Shown: positions 1-12,829, counted from the stretch's first letter. The stretch is DNA of 64,000 nucleotides from Druceiella hillmani (GCA_039881145.1 JAYKKI010000138.1:1723501-1787500), one strand, 5' to 3'. Made by a program: numbers and translations. The notes: a model not told the origin generated them from the letters alone.

Positions 1-974
1 GTAAGACTAATTTAAATTTTTTTTTTGCTTTTTGGGGGTAAATTTTTCCTAAATAAATTTTTTCGATAATTTTTACTTTACTATTTTCAGAGATACAGGA
101 AAGCATGTTTCTATTAGCATATCCAATAATGTCTCTAGAGTCGTTAAATCCAAAAAAAATATAACTTGGAAATCCTTTTAATTAATGTTTTACTGTTCCT
201 TACTCTATGCCAAATTTAATTTTTTATGTCGAACACGACCATAAAAGACAAATGTGATAAGAGGAACCTTATGAACTTTTTTCTTTCAAAATATGAAGTT
301 TGATAAATTGAAAGATTTGACATTTAGAATAAAATATATAGAAGTTTTGATATTTCGGAATAATAAATATGTAAAGAAAAAAATTGCAAAATACAGAAAT
401 ATACCCTCAAAAGTAGAAAAAGTACAATTATTTTTTAAAAATTGACAATCAAGCGCTCATTTGATTAATGGAGTCCTGCAATAAAAACTCCATTTTTATA
501 TTTTGTCGATCGGAACTCAATAAAGGGTCTTGAGTACAGAAATTAATGAAAAAAACCTGTAATATCAATTGAATTTTTAGGCTGAATTAAAGTTATCCAC
601 TTTAGCACTTATTTTTGTCACATTATTTAATTGTTAATAGTCATCAATGTCAAGACTTCTAAAAAAAAGTACTTGAAAATACACCTCTGACCTTCTTTAT
701 TTTGTGCATTACATAAATTAATATATTCATTAATAATACGAATACACGTCATCAAAGTTATTACGTAACATATAATATCACCGTTATGTTACGTTCGTTC
801 CACTTAAAAGAGAAGGTCCCTTTCAATCGGATTAGATACTTTTTGTTCCGCTCTAAACGCCTGTACTATTTTCCAGTACTTTTAAAATATTATTAATTTT
901 CAAATCAAAAATAATACTAAACTATATTCGAGCACATCAATCTAATCTGTTATTAGAGCAGCTAAGCTGTTTTT
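1..974. other. AT-rich non-coding stretch
   Basis: I see no coding frame, RNA gene or clear repeat here. The first six bases, GTAAGA, match a 5' splice-site consensus. With no visible exon before them this cannot be separated from chance. Confidence 0.6.
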
Positions 975-1310
975 ATCAAACTAACATTGCCAACCTATTT
1001 TTGATCAGATTATCTCTTCTAGTAGATTAAAAATGCCTGCCTATTTTTAAACAAAATAAGTGTCTACCTATTTTTGGGAAGTTTAATAATGCCAACTTTT
1101 TTTACCAACTAACAATGCCGGCTTATTTTTAGACAGATTAACGACGCCAACTTATTTTTAAGCAAAATAAAGATGAAAGAACTTTTTTTTAAGCAAAATA
1201 AAAAAGCATATCCGAACACATTAACAATGCTAACCTATTTTTAATCAAAGTAGCAATGCCAACAGAGTTCTGAACAGATCAGTAACGTCAACTTGTTGTT
1301 AAAATGTCAA
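975..1310. repeat. Diverged tandem repeat, period about 29 bp
   Basis: Units of the form ACAATGCCAACCTATTTTTA followed by a CAGATTA-like end recur at about 983, 1032, 1060, 1086, 1112, 1141, 1170, 1223, 1253 and 1282. The cleanest spacings are 29-30 bp. The units are strongly diverged, and one interval is enlarged by an extra AAGCAAAATA repeat near 1190. This looks like an old minisatellite. The short open frame starting at 1293 begins in its last unit and has no protein-like features. Confidence 0.75.
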
Positions 1311-1848
1311 TCTACTTTCGCCCAGATTAATAAAGTCGGGAATAAATTGCCTTTAGTTGGACATGTCTGTTCTTTTTACAGGTTTTTAATTTTCCTAGAT
1401 AAATGTTTCAACGACATACCGACAAGCAGTATGTTTAAAAAACCCTCCGCAGATTTTTCCTTTCGTTCTTTTCTTTGACAATAATTCCAAAACGTATTTT
1501 GGTTCAATTCGGATCAATTATGCAATGTAAGGTCCTGCTCATAACCATTTCAATATCTGTGCGGGTAACCATTTCAATTTATTTTGGCGTTTCTTATATT
1601 ATCTTTTAGTTTAGTGCGTTTTTCTCTATTGACCTTTGGCAGATTGTATTACATGCCTTATTATGCTCTTAGATTTGACATATGCGAATTAAGATTGGCA
1701 GGAGGCATACATCTGTTATTTTCCTTTTAAAGTGCATAGAGAGAATGAATTTAAATACGTCTTTGTATTTTCACAATCTATTCCAGGTAATCGTTATGAA
1801 TCTAACCAAGTCTGGTGTTTATTTTTTAAGGTATACAATTTTCCCATT

Positions 1849-1912
<64 letters not shown>

Positions 1913-1966
1913 TATTTGTCTTTATATATATATATACATATACATACATTCGTATGTATGTATATG
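1849..1966. repeat. (TA)n microsatellite with GTA/CATA interruptions
   Basis: Nearly continuous TA dinucleotides with scattered G or C interruptions and a TACATACAT tail. The open frames crossing it encode only Tyr/Ile alternation and are artefacts of the repeat. Confidence 0.95.
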
Positions 1967-3941
1967 AATTCATCGACATATTAACAAACAATCCTTTTAA
2001 TTGTTATGGGAGTGGTAATGCTACGGGTAACCTATTTTGTCTTCGATATTCTCATTTAGAAGCCTACATTTCAGCAGATTAAAAAATTTTCGAAAATAAA
2101 TTATGTATTGTATAAATGTACAAAATTCTCAATTTTTTATTCCAAGTAATCAAGAGTTTTAACCCTTAGTGTATTGCATAAAATAATTTCGGTTTAAATT
2201 TATAAAAAACGTAAATTCCAGTATAACATTGGACATATGAAACATGTTTAATGTCAAACTGTGACTTGACATATTTTCTTCAGTACTTACATATATTATG
2301 GAAACCAAAAAATTACCCAGTTTGATATTGATAACATATAAAGAGACACAATTTATAAAGAATTTATCTGAAATCGAACCTTTTCATATATTTTTAATTG
2401 TTATAAGTAAATATTAGTTCGTGTAACTCACGATCAGGATGCGATTTACAGTGTTTCAGTGTGTAAAAGTAGTTTTTATGCAAATATTTTATTTCGCTAA
2501 TGATATTCTAAATATTTAACATATATAGTAACAAATATAGTGATAGCATTTCATTTCTAAGAATCGTTTGTTGCAGATATTTATTTAAAGAAAATTATGG
2601 TTTTGCATCAATAAAATATTTAGAAATCAGTTGGAAATCAATAACTTTCTCATTGGAAATTGTGCAAATTTTTCTCATGCAAATTTCCGATTGGAAATAA
2701 ATCTGAAAAGTTTACAGTTCAAACTTCATCAATTATTCACAAATGGTCTTATAAAACTCATTATTTAATAGTAATAGGTATAATAACGTATAGGATCAGA
2801 AAAGATACAAAAAATAACAGAGATCAAAAAGATATTAGAGTTACTGATATTATAAATTGACTATTACGATATATTTTTATAAAATTTTAAGGCATTCAAA
2901 AATTAAAAATTTCTATGTTTTTAAATAACATAAATTCAAGAATAAAGTGATCTGGTCAATATGTAAGTTATTGTATTATTATTGAATTCAATTCATAATG
3001 TTATTGTATTATTATTGAATTCATCACAATGTCAAACTGAATTCATATCGCATTAAACATCAACATAAAAATTCTGCCTCCGAATTTTATATACATCTTT
3101 GAATCGAAATAACCGAAATAAAAAAAAAGGACAAAGTCGATATAGTCGATTCGTTAGCCGTTCGCAAGAGTACAGATATCGAAAGCATTGTAAAAAAGTA
3201 TTGTTTTTCCATTAAACCGCCTCCAATATATTTTTCTGCAATTAAAAGTTTCCCCATCGCAGGTAAATAACCCCTAAGTCGGGGTAGTTGTTTGTTTTTT
3301 TATTATCCACCGCTCTGGCCGTTCAGTCTTTTTTTTATTTGACTTAACTCCCTTCCGCCCTTCACCCGAACTTATTTATGTTAGGAGCGTTAACTGTGAG
3401 TTTTCATCGATATTATGTTTACCTTCGATTGTTTTGACGCGACGAAAACTTTGTATAATGAGAGCTTTTCGTTTGACGTCTGGGATATGATATGCTTGGT
3501 GGTAATTTTTATTTTTGGAAAGGTTGAGATGGTATGTTATAAAAACATTATGCTGCGTGATACATTGGGTTGGCCAATAAGTTTTTAACCCCAAGTTACT
3601 GTCAACCAATTTATAATAGTAAAGCAATTTATATTTTAGTTTTGGAGGTCTTCTGTAATATCAAATTTTTTTTCCCGAGGATGGAAAATTAGGTTAATAA
3701 ACGGGTTTGTTTTCCATTAAATATTTATCCATTATTTAATACGATGAACGATGCATGTTATATATCATAATATAGTCAAACATTAATTAAATGTTGTTAT
3801 ATATTTTATATTAAATTTATTCTCTTCATTTTTAAACTTATCAAAAGCCAAAACTTACTTGTGTAAAAAAGTAGAATGTAGTCTGGAAGTTAATATTTGT
3901 CTGATTTTTATTAAAATCAAAATATTCCTATCGATGATTCC
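1967..3941. other. AT-rich non-coding stretch
   Basis: No gene recognised. Contents are a 24-bp direct repeat near 3 kb, listed separately, and a weak mariner-like terminus near 3565, discussed under rejected items. Frames at 2660-2860 and 3376-3627 show no domain or codon signal. Confidence 0.6.
2967..3023. repeat. 24-bp direct repeat, two copies
   Basis: A 24-bp sequence starting GTTATTGTATTATTATTG occurs perfectly at 2967-2990 and 3000-3023, separated by 9 bp. Replication slippage or a short local duplication is the simplest explanation. Confidence 0.85.
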
Positions 3942-3989
3942 CTCGAGATGCTTGACCCTAAAATATCTTTTAGGGTCAAGCATCTCGAG
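3942..3989. repeat. Perfect 22-bp hairpin with 4-nt loop
   Basis: The arm starting CTCGAGATGCTTGACCC at 3942-3963 is repeated perfectly inverted at 3968-3989 around the loop TATC. A smaller inverted pair (TGATTTT/AAAATCA) lies just upstream at about 3902-3919. Downstream, 4019-4080 has a GTCCGTCTGTTCACC string and AATTTGGCATAAAA, which resemble tails of dispersed insect repeats. It may be the core of a foldback element; its function is not known. Confidence 0.9.
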
Positions 3990-5352
3990 AAAAAATCTAA
4001 CCCTCATAAAACCACTCACGCATCCGTCCGTCTGTTCACCTATCATAGTCGTTTTTCTCTGAAGCAATCTTGTAATTTGGCATAAAATTTAACTTTTGTA
4101 AAATTTATATGAAATATATAGAGATATTTTGAAAAATATGCACGCGTAATATGTTGCCGCTCCTCTATTTCTGCAACTGCAAATTTAAACATAATAAAAA
4201 AATAAAGTTACTCAGAATTTATCTAAATTTCACCGGAAAATTACAGCGATGAATCGGAATTTTATAGTTTTTTTAGATATTCACAATAATCTGCGGCTAT
4301 AAAGGATAACTAAGCTATATATCTACATGGTGAAATATAACATTATTATTTTTAAATAGTTTGCTAGGACTAATAAGTCCTCGTAAAAGATGACATATGC
4401 CTACACGGGTACGATATCCTCATAGTGAGTGTTCTACTCCGACTTAACCTGTTAAATTCATATATTTACAGCATAATACGATTCTTATATTCGTCACTCA
4501 TTGCATTTTGGGTGTCTTTAAAAAATCGCCCTCATAGTAATAAGTATGTGACCTTCGCTATTTAACTTGCAGTGCAGATTTTATATGCAAATAATAAATG
4601 TATAAAACCTAATACTAATGAAAGCAAATATTGTCTGAACAAGAGAACATAAGTCAAATATATTATAGTGATTACAAATAATGGAAAAATTAGGTGAATA
4701 ATGTTATAAAAAAAGATAATTCCACAACACTTACAGCATCGTATTTAGCAGCAGGACGGCTGGTTACTTTGCTTCAATACAGTATTTAGACTAATGTTGA
4801 CCCATTTGCTTTACAAATAACATTCACATTCAGCGCAATTTCAGGCACAAAAGGACCGGGTCTGCCAATAAGAATCGCGCTTTTATCCTTAATGTTAGTA
4901 AATATATTTTCATCTATTTAATCACTTGTAAAGCTCGTGTTTTTGTTTTGTTAATAGTTCAGTTTATGGTTTACCTGCACTATATGTATTTAATATGGGC
5001 TCCGTTAAGGGTGGAAGTGCGTTTTTAACGGTCACACATTAATTCAAACTACTACCTGCGTTAAACTACATCGCCACATCACCTCGTCGCCCCAACAAAG
5101 TCAAGTGAAAAGTTTAGTAAAAAGCAATTATTTAAAATATTAGCTGTTTAATTTATTTATTTTAAATCCAAATAACAATATAATATAACACAATACTTTA
5201 TATTAAGTTAGAAAATTTCAATGCTATTAGGATACCCAATTTGCTCATGGGCCTTTTCTTGGGTGCGTCGTGGCAAGTTACGTGTATCTATTATAATTAC
5301 TCAACAAATAAAATTAGGTTGTGTTATTTTTGACCTGCATTGCAGACAACTA
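3990..5352. other. AT-rich non-coding stretch
   Basis: I see no gene. Overlapping open frames at 3855-4067 on both strands are mirror images created by the hairpin at 3942-3989. Confidence 0.6.
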
Positions 5353-5605
5353 TTAGGTTAGGTTAGGTTAGGTTAGGTTAGGTTAGGTTAGGTTAGGTTA
5401 GGTTAGGTTAGGTTAGTTTAGGTTAGGTTAGGTTAGGTTAGGTTAGGTTAGGTTAGTTTAGGTTAGGTTAGGTTAGGTTAGGTTAGGTTAGGTTAGGTTA
5501 GGTTAGGTTAGGTTAGGTTAGGTTAGGTTAGGTTAGGTTAGGTTAGGTTAGGTTTGGTTAGGTTAGGTTAGGTTAGGTTAGGTTAGGTTAGGTTAGGTTA
5601 GGTTA
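5353..5605 (+). repeat. (TTAGG)n array, arthropod telomere-type repeat
   Basis: About 50.6 uninterrupted 5-bp units over 253 bp, with TTAGG on the plus strand. Period is never lost. Only three variant units are visible: GTTTA at about 5416 and 5456, exactly eight units apart, and a TTTGG variant at about 5553. TTAGG is the ancestral arthropod telomere repeat. Ordinary non-telomeric sequence on both sides makes this an interstitial array or telomere-like microsatellite rather than a chromosome end. Confidence 0.98.
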
Positions 5606-6513
5606 TTAATGACGTTATTTATAACACCAAGAATAATATTAATATAAATTACACAACAAATTTAATGAACAAATAAAGTTTTTTAAAGATTAATTACACT
5701 ATATTATTTACACATACCTATAATCTCCATTACCAAATTAAGACAGTGTGCATGCCTATAACCACTAACTTCGCTGTTGAATATATCACCAAATTTGCTT
5801 ACGTAATTAACTTTATCATAATAGATTGTTAAGAATCACATATACATTCATCCACATTAAGATTCATACCGTGCACATATTGTAAAATATGTATACTGAT
5901 ATTAATTTATAAATTATTACTACGCAATAAAAAACCGCATTCGTAACTCAAACACACCTTCACGCACACGAACTATAACACCCACATGCATAGATTAGGG
6001 TATACAAACATAAAACCAGTATTTTTAATAGCTGTCGTTTTTCTACGTAATTTTCATCGTATCTCTCTGCACTCAATCATAAGCAATCAAAATAGTTACT
6101 GACGTATTTGTATCTCGGTCTTATTCATGAAACTGAATTCGAAAAATTTCATTCAGTTTATAACAAGATATTATCTGTTAATATTTCGAACGTCCGATTA
6201 AATAAATGAAACAATTGAGGTTTACTTTTTAATTTTATCAGGTGATTCAAAATTTTGTAAAAATATTGAAATCTTTGGTTATTCTGATTTAAATAGAATA
6301 GAGTAGTTACTTACAATATATAATAAATTAAATACCGTACGTTTGAAAGTGACACTTCATTATTTTAAATTATATGTTTGTTTGTATATATATTAGGGTG
6401 CCCCTTATATCACCGATTTTTTTTGTTTTAAATATTGTAACGCATACCATCTAATTCTTTTTATAGTACTATAGGCTACCTTCGTGAAAAATTTCATCGT
6501 CATATGACAATGG
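5606..6513. other. AT-rich non-coding stretch
   Basis: No gene or repeat recognised between the TTAGG array and the decayed transposon. Confidence 0.6.
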
Positions 6514-6677
6514 CAACCCGTGCCGACAAGGCATCATTGTTTTTCTAAACAACGGTTTTAGAAGACTTAGTTGCATGCAAGCTATATTATGATCAAAATA
6601 CATATTTTATCATAGAAAACAGTGGAAGATTAATTTAGGTTATGTATTTATTTATAAAATTGAAAAAGATATGTAAT

Positions 6678-9025
6678 TCAGGATTCAGGATACTTTTTTT
6701 TTAAAGTATCTTTCTTGCAAACTGGGTGCAACTTTCTGTGTTCTTGTACACAATTTAACAAGAACTGTTTTTGTTCTTCTGCAGCAGTTATTAATCCATG
6801 AAAATCTTGCATGAGTTTCACGCCTCTCTCTGCTGTGTCATTGACTGCCTTCAAGTGCATAACTTTTAGCTTCCTGAAAAGAAGGGATTTGTTCCCATGA
6901 TGGAAGGGATGTCTTCTTGGAGAAAGGCGTTATCAATTTTTAACCGCGATAATAAATTTGTGCTCTTGATGGTCACGAAATCACTCAAACGTTTTCCTGA
7001 AACAATAAAAGAAATATATTAACAAAATTATCACATTTTCTAATGATAAAATGAAAAAAAAAACACTTATTCAACTCACCGTACAAAGAAGCAGATATTT
7101 CTTCCTTCGATGGAATATATCCCTTCCCAAAATCATACAAACTTTCCCTTTGTAAATTCGATACGATATCAGCTTTGGTTTGTGTATCAACTTCATCATC
7201 AAATAATGAAAATATAACTATTTCTTCTGATAAATACCACAAGTGTTGGTTGAACATGGTCAGAGCTGCTTTAGAAATCACTTGGTCGACTGTTTCGCAG
7301 TTTTTCAATGTTTTTAAGAAACATAAATCTTGATTCGGAGCTTTTACCGCCAAATTGCACTCAAGCCAGGGCTTTACATAAGCTATTGCAATAAATAAGC
7401 AAACATCTTGCAGTGCTCGTTTGTCCTTAGCACTCATTTTAAATTGTGATTGCAGCAAGCATATCTTTAAAGAGTACATAGCTCTTGCCATCCATCTTGC
7501 CTTATGCATGGCGCCAGGTGGTCTGATTTTAAACTTCTTTTCATTATCTCCCCCCAAAAACACTATACACAGTTCAATCAACTCCCGATAATCGTCACGT
7601 ATAATAGATTTCAGTAGTTCTTTTTTATAATAATTAATAAGTTCGTTAATCATCGTTTCACAAAAATATTTCTTTACGAAATCAGTAAATGTTTCGGTAG
7701 TAGTTGCTGTAACGTTCATCCAATTGTCTCTTAATTTTTTGGATATCAGGACTGCTAGTAACTTGATGGATCTTTGATTCAAACACACATTTCAGTACTA
7801 GTTCATACATATGATGGCGGCAAGCAAAAAGTAACAATTCAATTTCTAATTTTTGCTCCAAGAGCACACGAGCCCCATTTAAGCGGCCTGTATTAGAAGC
7901 CGTTGTGTCGCAGCACATAATCTGTATCTTGTCATTGAGATCCCAATCAGAAAGGGTATTTAAAATAGCTTCAGCTTGATCTTTGCCAGTAGAACTATCG
8001 AGTTTTGGCACTGCTAGAAGTTGGTCTTTTTCTCCGAATGAAATGAGAATTGGCAGGCGTTCTTCTTTTGAACCTGTCACATTTAAACCGGGCAATAGCT
8101 TTCCATTCCAATGAATAGTTACAAGTTCAGGCACGTTGTTCTGAAAATCAGTTTTTATCGATTCTGCTCTCTATTTTCTTATTTGGGTCCGAATTCGTTG
8201 AAGAGAAGGCTTGTTGATAGGAAAGTCTTCACAACTGAGACGAAGTGCTTCTACAACAGCCTGAAGTATGTAAGCAGAATCCCTTATACTTAGTTGACAT
8301 CTATCTAAAGCTGCAACTAGTTTAAGGGTAATAAAATACGTCCTTCCTCTTTTTGTAGCAGATAGCGAAGTCACGGATTGCGATTGCGAGGTGAAAGGTA
8401 AATTTTCTTCCAAACTTTCGTCAGAACTGGTAGACTGTTCGTGAAGGTATTGAGGTGGGATAGAGGTGTCTGAAGTCAATAAATTCATATCAGTCAAATG
8501 CTATAGTCTTTTTTCCTCTTCTCCTAGTTTTCTCTGCCTTACTATTTCTTCTTTCTCAGCTAACTTTTTGTCAACACCCGCTAAGCAACCTGAACGCCAT
8601 GGCTCTCTTTGTTTTTGTAAAAATATTTTGTTCTTCTCTATTTTGATTCTTTGTAGAGCATCGGCATGCGCGATATCATATAAATTATCTAAATCTTTTT
8701 GGAACTTCTCCTCGTGGTGCTTATAAACGTCCTGTGTTTTTTTACAGTTTTTTTGTAGCTCTCTCCAAACATGGTAAAGATCCACAAGTTTTTTCACACA
8801 ATTAGGTACAGCTCTGGTAGGTATTCTAGCTTTTTCCCAAAATATGATGCACTCACGGATCACAAGATTTGCACTTTTATTAACAGTCAATTTTACGTCG
8901 CGAATATTAAAAAACAGAACTGAGAGAACTTGACGATTAGACGGCAACTTTGCACCCGTTATTTGGTGATTTATCTCATCAACCAAGAAAATATTTTTCT
9001 TCTTACTTCTAAGTTCCACTGACAT
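6678..9025 (-). pseudogene. Transposase-like gene, broken (unassigned family)
   Basis: A single minus-strand frame runs from ATG at 9025 to about 7740, interrupted only by in-frame TAG codons at 8503-8501 and 8173-8171. It shifts frame at an A6 run (7740-7735), continues to 7080, crosses an 83-bp intron, shifts again near 6866-6880 and ends at TGA 6680-6678. Visible features are a Lys/Glu-rich N-terminal part with IARIPTRA-like text, DTTASNTG at about 7909, CRHH at about 7822 and KARWMARAMY further on. Such an Asp followed by Cys-x-His and Arg-Trp is reminiscent of RNase H-fold hAT-type transposases, but I cannot assign it. It resembles repeated, unnamed genes I recall from arthropod and cnidarian genomes. 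The same frame surviving past two stops suggests recent decay; homopolymer sequencing error could explain one shift. Confidence 0.7.
6997..7079 (-). other. 83-bp intron in the transposase-like gene
   Basis: On the minus strand the donor reads G|GTGAGT (exon ends at 7080) and the acceptor reads TTTATTGTTTCAG|G (exon resumes at 6996), with a T-rich tract before it. Splicing gives ...LYG-KRLSDFV... and keeps the frame, whereas reading through runs into an unrelated Phe-rich segment. An intron inside a transposon gene shows that the ancestral source was spliced. Confidence 0.7.
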
Positions 9026-9206
9026 CTAGAAAATAAACTATTATGCACGTTAATTAGGCGATACGTCGGTGAAAACTCAGAAACAAATGACTACAAGAGC
9101 GAGTACGCGCCGGTCATCCGCGTTACTTGTATGAACATGTTTCGCGTTCAACTCGGCATGGGTTGTGGTGCTTCAAATAAGATAAATATTTATTTTTGAG
9201 TGTTTT

Positions 9207-9353
<147 letters not shown>

Positions 9354-11939
9354 ATCTTCCTAACGCTGTTTTGATATCATTTTAAAATATCAGAAAATAT
9401 TTATTTTTAATAACTAATGACGAGCTTAACAAATATTTTATAGAGAGAAACACATACGAGTAGATTTGAAAAATAAATTAATTCTAAGAAAAGCAATATT
9501 AAGATTTGTTAACTCATGATAACATTTATAAAAGTGTGCAGAACAGAACTATTTATTATTGAAATGCTCAATGTGTATTACACATTGACAATACGTGACA
9601 TAGATTGTATGTGTCACCTATTGTCAGTAGGTGACATATAAGGTAGGTATATGACGCGAGCTTTTCCAATGGTTTTGACCATATTTACCATTTTGTTTCT
9701 TTAAATGATTATGTAAGTATAGATTTTCTAGCTATTAATCTAGCATATGTATTCTTTATACACAAAACTTAATATATGTTAAATATTTTAAAATAATTAA
9801 GATCGACTTGACATTTTTTAGTCATTGAACAGACATTCAGCATAGAAAATAATAGCTGATATCTCTATATAAACGGAAAAATATTTCATGGACTCAGTTT
9901 CTTCGATAAATTTATGCTATTGACTCTATTTACTGTCACTTACCATGATGGAGTGTGTGGCATATGCGAGTATATACATAAAAATATCATAACAAACGAA
10001 TCGTCGCAAGCTTTGGCTGCTAACATAATTTAATTAAAATGGGGTGAATAATTTTATTGTGACTTATAAAGGAAAGTGTTTTTGAGAATTTTATGCCTAC
10101 GAATGATATTCAAGTCAACATATTTTCAAATTGAAAAGGGGATTAAATGGGGTTTGAAAATTTATTATGGAATATTTTTAATATTGACCTTTTAATATTG
10201 AAATTATTGTATATACATAATTGTGTACGAATACGAACCTTTGTAATACAAGTAGAATTGTGTTACGAATTTTACCCGTACGAGGTTTATTTTTTAGCTG
10301 TTTTACTTTTGTCTACACACTCTATACGTGGAAGATACAAACTAAACCCGATTTTATAGTAAATATTTATTAAATATTTAACATTTTTACTGAAGTGTTA
10401 TTTTAGGGTGTGTATCACGCATTTCATTTGAATGGAAAATTTCAAAAATAGTTTCTTGGTATCAAACGTGTGAGCAAAATTTTAAAAATTCGATACCAAG
10501 TGTAAATGGGTTAGGATAGTTAATTATATTTCTACATCATTTGTTATGCCTTCAAGAAGTCGAATAATATTTTCTTACATTAACAATTAATTTGTTAATT
10601 TTATTGTTTCAAATTTGATTCCCTTTTTTATAATTTGTGTTATACTCACTCTTTTTACGTATTTATAAATATTGCAATATATTTGAGAACACATGTACGT
10701 TTTACCAAAAAAGTACTTTTTACTTTTCCATAAAATTTCTTTTCTTTAATTATAGAGGTTGCTGACGATTTCTTTTAAATGAAAACGTCCACCAATATTT
10801 TTATTATGACGGTTTTCTCTTTGAATTTGTGTTTTGTTAATGATGCATATAGAATTCATTTAATAACATGTACTTTTATTATATGCTTGGTTAGTCTACA
10901 TGAAATAGAAACCAAAATGTTTAGGGTTTACATTATAATATTTGCTCACAGGTCTTAACTTGAATGATAAATAAACATTAGATGTAATAAATAAATAAAT
11001 AAAAAACTAATATTATTACAGGATATTTATAAAAAGTTACTTTTTCAATTGTACATATATTGAAAAAAGTAATTTGTAGACAGAAATTAAATTTTCATTC
11101 TGCTTTTCAATGAACACCATAGATGGGCTATAGAAATATTTATATCATATTACGAAGAAATCATGACGTTAGGATCGCGTTATCGTATCAATTAAATTTG
11201 CATCAACATCTTTTCAATTATTTTAAATATACTTTCTTTTACTCTTACATTGTAGTATTAATTTTTTTTATATGGTATAATCTTTACACTATATCTTAAT
11301 TGGAATGTTTAAAGTATTAATTTCAGCCTTATCTTCATTCGGTAATATCTATGGTTTATTTTTATAAGCAAACGCGTCTGTTTAAAAACCATCTTATTTA
11401 GCACATGTAGTTTTTTCGCCTCTGTCAATCTAGCCTGTATTCAAAACAGATAAAATATAAGTTTAGCTTGTGTGATTAATATGCTACAAAAAGAAAATTT
11501 TAAAAGCACGCACTGATTCTTGTACAAAGACACGCTCTTCCTGCGACAACGCGTGAAAAACGACAGCCTGCCATAGAAAGTAAACAGAAAAATCGCTCAT
11601 TTTATTACAAAGGGGATTTTTTTGTAATAAACTATATAATGGAGTTTCATGGCGTTTTTTTATTTTTATGGGAAGCTTCAATGAGTTTTTAAATATTTTA
11701 ACCTTAATAATCCCGACCAATTGCGAAAATTACTTTTTCGATGTTATTAATTTTCACTCCATCGCCGTGAAACCTAAAAAAACGCTATATTTTCGATCAG
11801 TGGCAGTATACGTACATAAATTCATAATTTTATATACTTTAATTTTTCCTGAAACGCGCTAAAGTCTTCCTGAAACAGGTAAGTGCAACGCGAAAACAAA
11901 ATCGTGTAATAACAAAATCATGCAATAACAGAGAATTCT
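9354..11939. other. AT-rich non-coding stretch
   Basis: No gene recognised. The minus frame at 11484-11720 has slightly more balanced codons but no recognisable domain. A 16-bp near-repeat (AAAATCGTGTAATAAC, then AAAATCATGCAATAAC) sits near 11900. Confidence 0.55.
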
Positions 11940-12081
11940 TTACCAATAGCCCACCTGAAGATGTTGTAACCCTAGGTCGTGGTAAATAATTTAAATAAAG
12001 TAGAACTAATGCTACACCAAGTAGTTTCATTTAATTGTGAATAATGATTTTCTACAAAATTAACACCAAATATATTCAATA
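11940..12081 (+). mobile_element. Foldback/Penelope-terminus family, copy A (half, broken)
   Basis: Right-hand half of the family defined at 57135-57385. It runs from AGCCCACCTGAAGATG through the CCTAGGTCGTGG block and the TACACCAAGTAGTTTCATTT arm to the shared end CCAAATATATTCAATA. The hammerhead at 11951-11982 is broken: about ten bases are missing, removing the 3' side of stem II and the GAA core. No left arm is visible. Confidence 0.8.
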
Positions 12082-12829
12082 TTGGAGAACAATAAGTTTT
12101 TAAATGAAAGGATTCCAAACGTGTTTTGTATATTTCTCAGTTAAACAACTTATACTGATATAGCTATAACAAAACGATGTTTGAAAAAATTATTCACATC
12201 AATAAAATCTGTAAGGAATTCATAGTGTGCGTAAGAGTACCCATAGTGTTTTTTATAAGCTTCGCTATGTAACATCATCGGGTTATGTGGTTCCGTATTC
12301 AAAAAAATAAATCATTGAAAAATACTGTCAATAAATTAATTTTAATTAAAAGTTTAATACGTTAATAATTGACATAGGTACGTAAATAATTTCAACAAAA
12401 AAAAACAAAGTAATATGCTAAGCCGCGACGTCAGATAGCGTAAATTAACCGTATGCATGCCCTTGGGTCTCAGTTTTGAAATTATTTGCGACTTTAAAAT
12501 TTAAACCATTCTCTATATAAACTCGAAGCTTTTATGATCTTAAATGTTTTTGCTTACATTTGATATTATTTAAAAAATAAAACACCTCCCTACTTTTAGA
12601 TCAAAGATACGGCCCAGACTCCCATTTGCGTGAAGCGTGTCTTTGAAGACCTTTACTTTTACATATTTTTTTCGTATTTTTTAAATACTAAAGACGGCAT
12701 ATTTTTATTTTCAGGCCTCACTTCTTTTTATGTACATATAAACAATTATACCTTAATAATACATTTTTACCTGCAATGAAAGCTAACTTGTAATTTGTTA
12801 CGACACGATTTAGTGAAAGTTTTACACAT
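12082..12829. other. AT-rich non-coding stretch
   Basis: No gene or clear repeat seen. Confidence 0.6.

Larger units (their letters stand above)
6514..9165 (-). mobile_element. Decayed DNA transposon with 13-bp imperfect TIRs
   Basis: CAACCCGTGCCGA at 6514-6526 is matched on the opposite strand by CAACCCATGCCGA at 9153-9165 (12 of 13). The pair encloses the transposase-like frames at 6678-9025 closely, with 152 bp and 127 bp to spare. Homology between the arms stops right after the 13 bp. A TGG on both outer edges could be a 3-bp target duplication, but that is weak. The superfamily is not assigned. Element length would be about 2.65 kb. The TIR call is inference from position and similarity. 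Confidence 0.5.

Noticed and set aside
1..6. GTAAGA at the window start as a splice donor
   Set aside because: No exon lies to its left in the window, and six bases are too few to support the call.
1682..2082. Open frames rich in alternating Tyr and Ile (also at 35904, 47655, 59514-59820 and 60971-61237)
   Set aside because: They are translations of (TA)n tracts, with overlapping versions in several frames and no other protein features.
3560..3592. TTGGGTTGGCCAATAAGTTT as a mariner-type terminal repeat
   Set aside because: It resembles mariner ends, but no partner end, TA target pair or transposase fragment is visible nearby.
5353..5605. TTAGG array as a true chromosome end
   Set aside because: Unrelated sequence continues on both sides for many kilobases.
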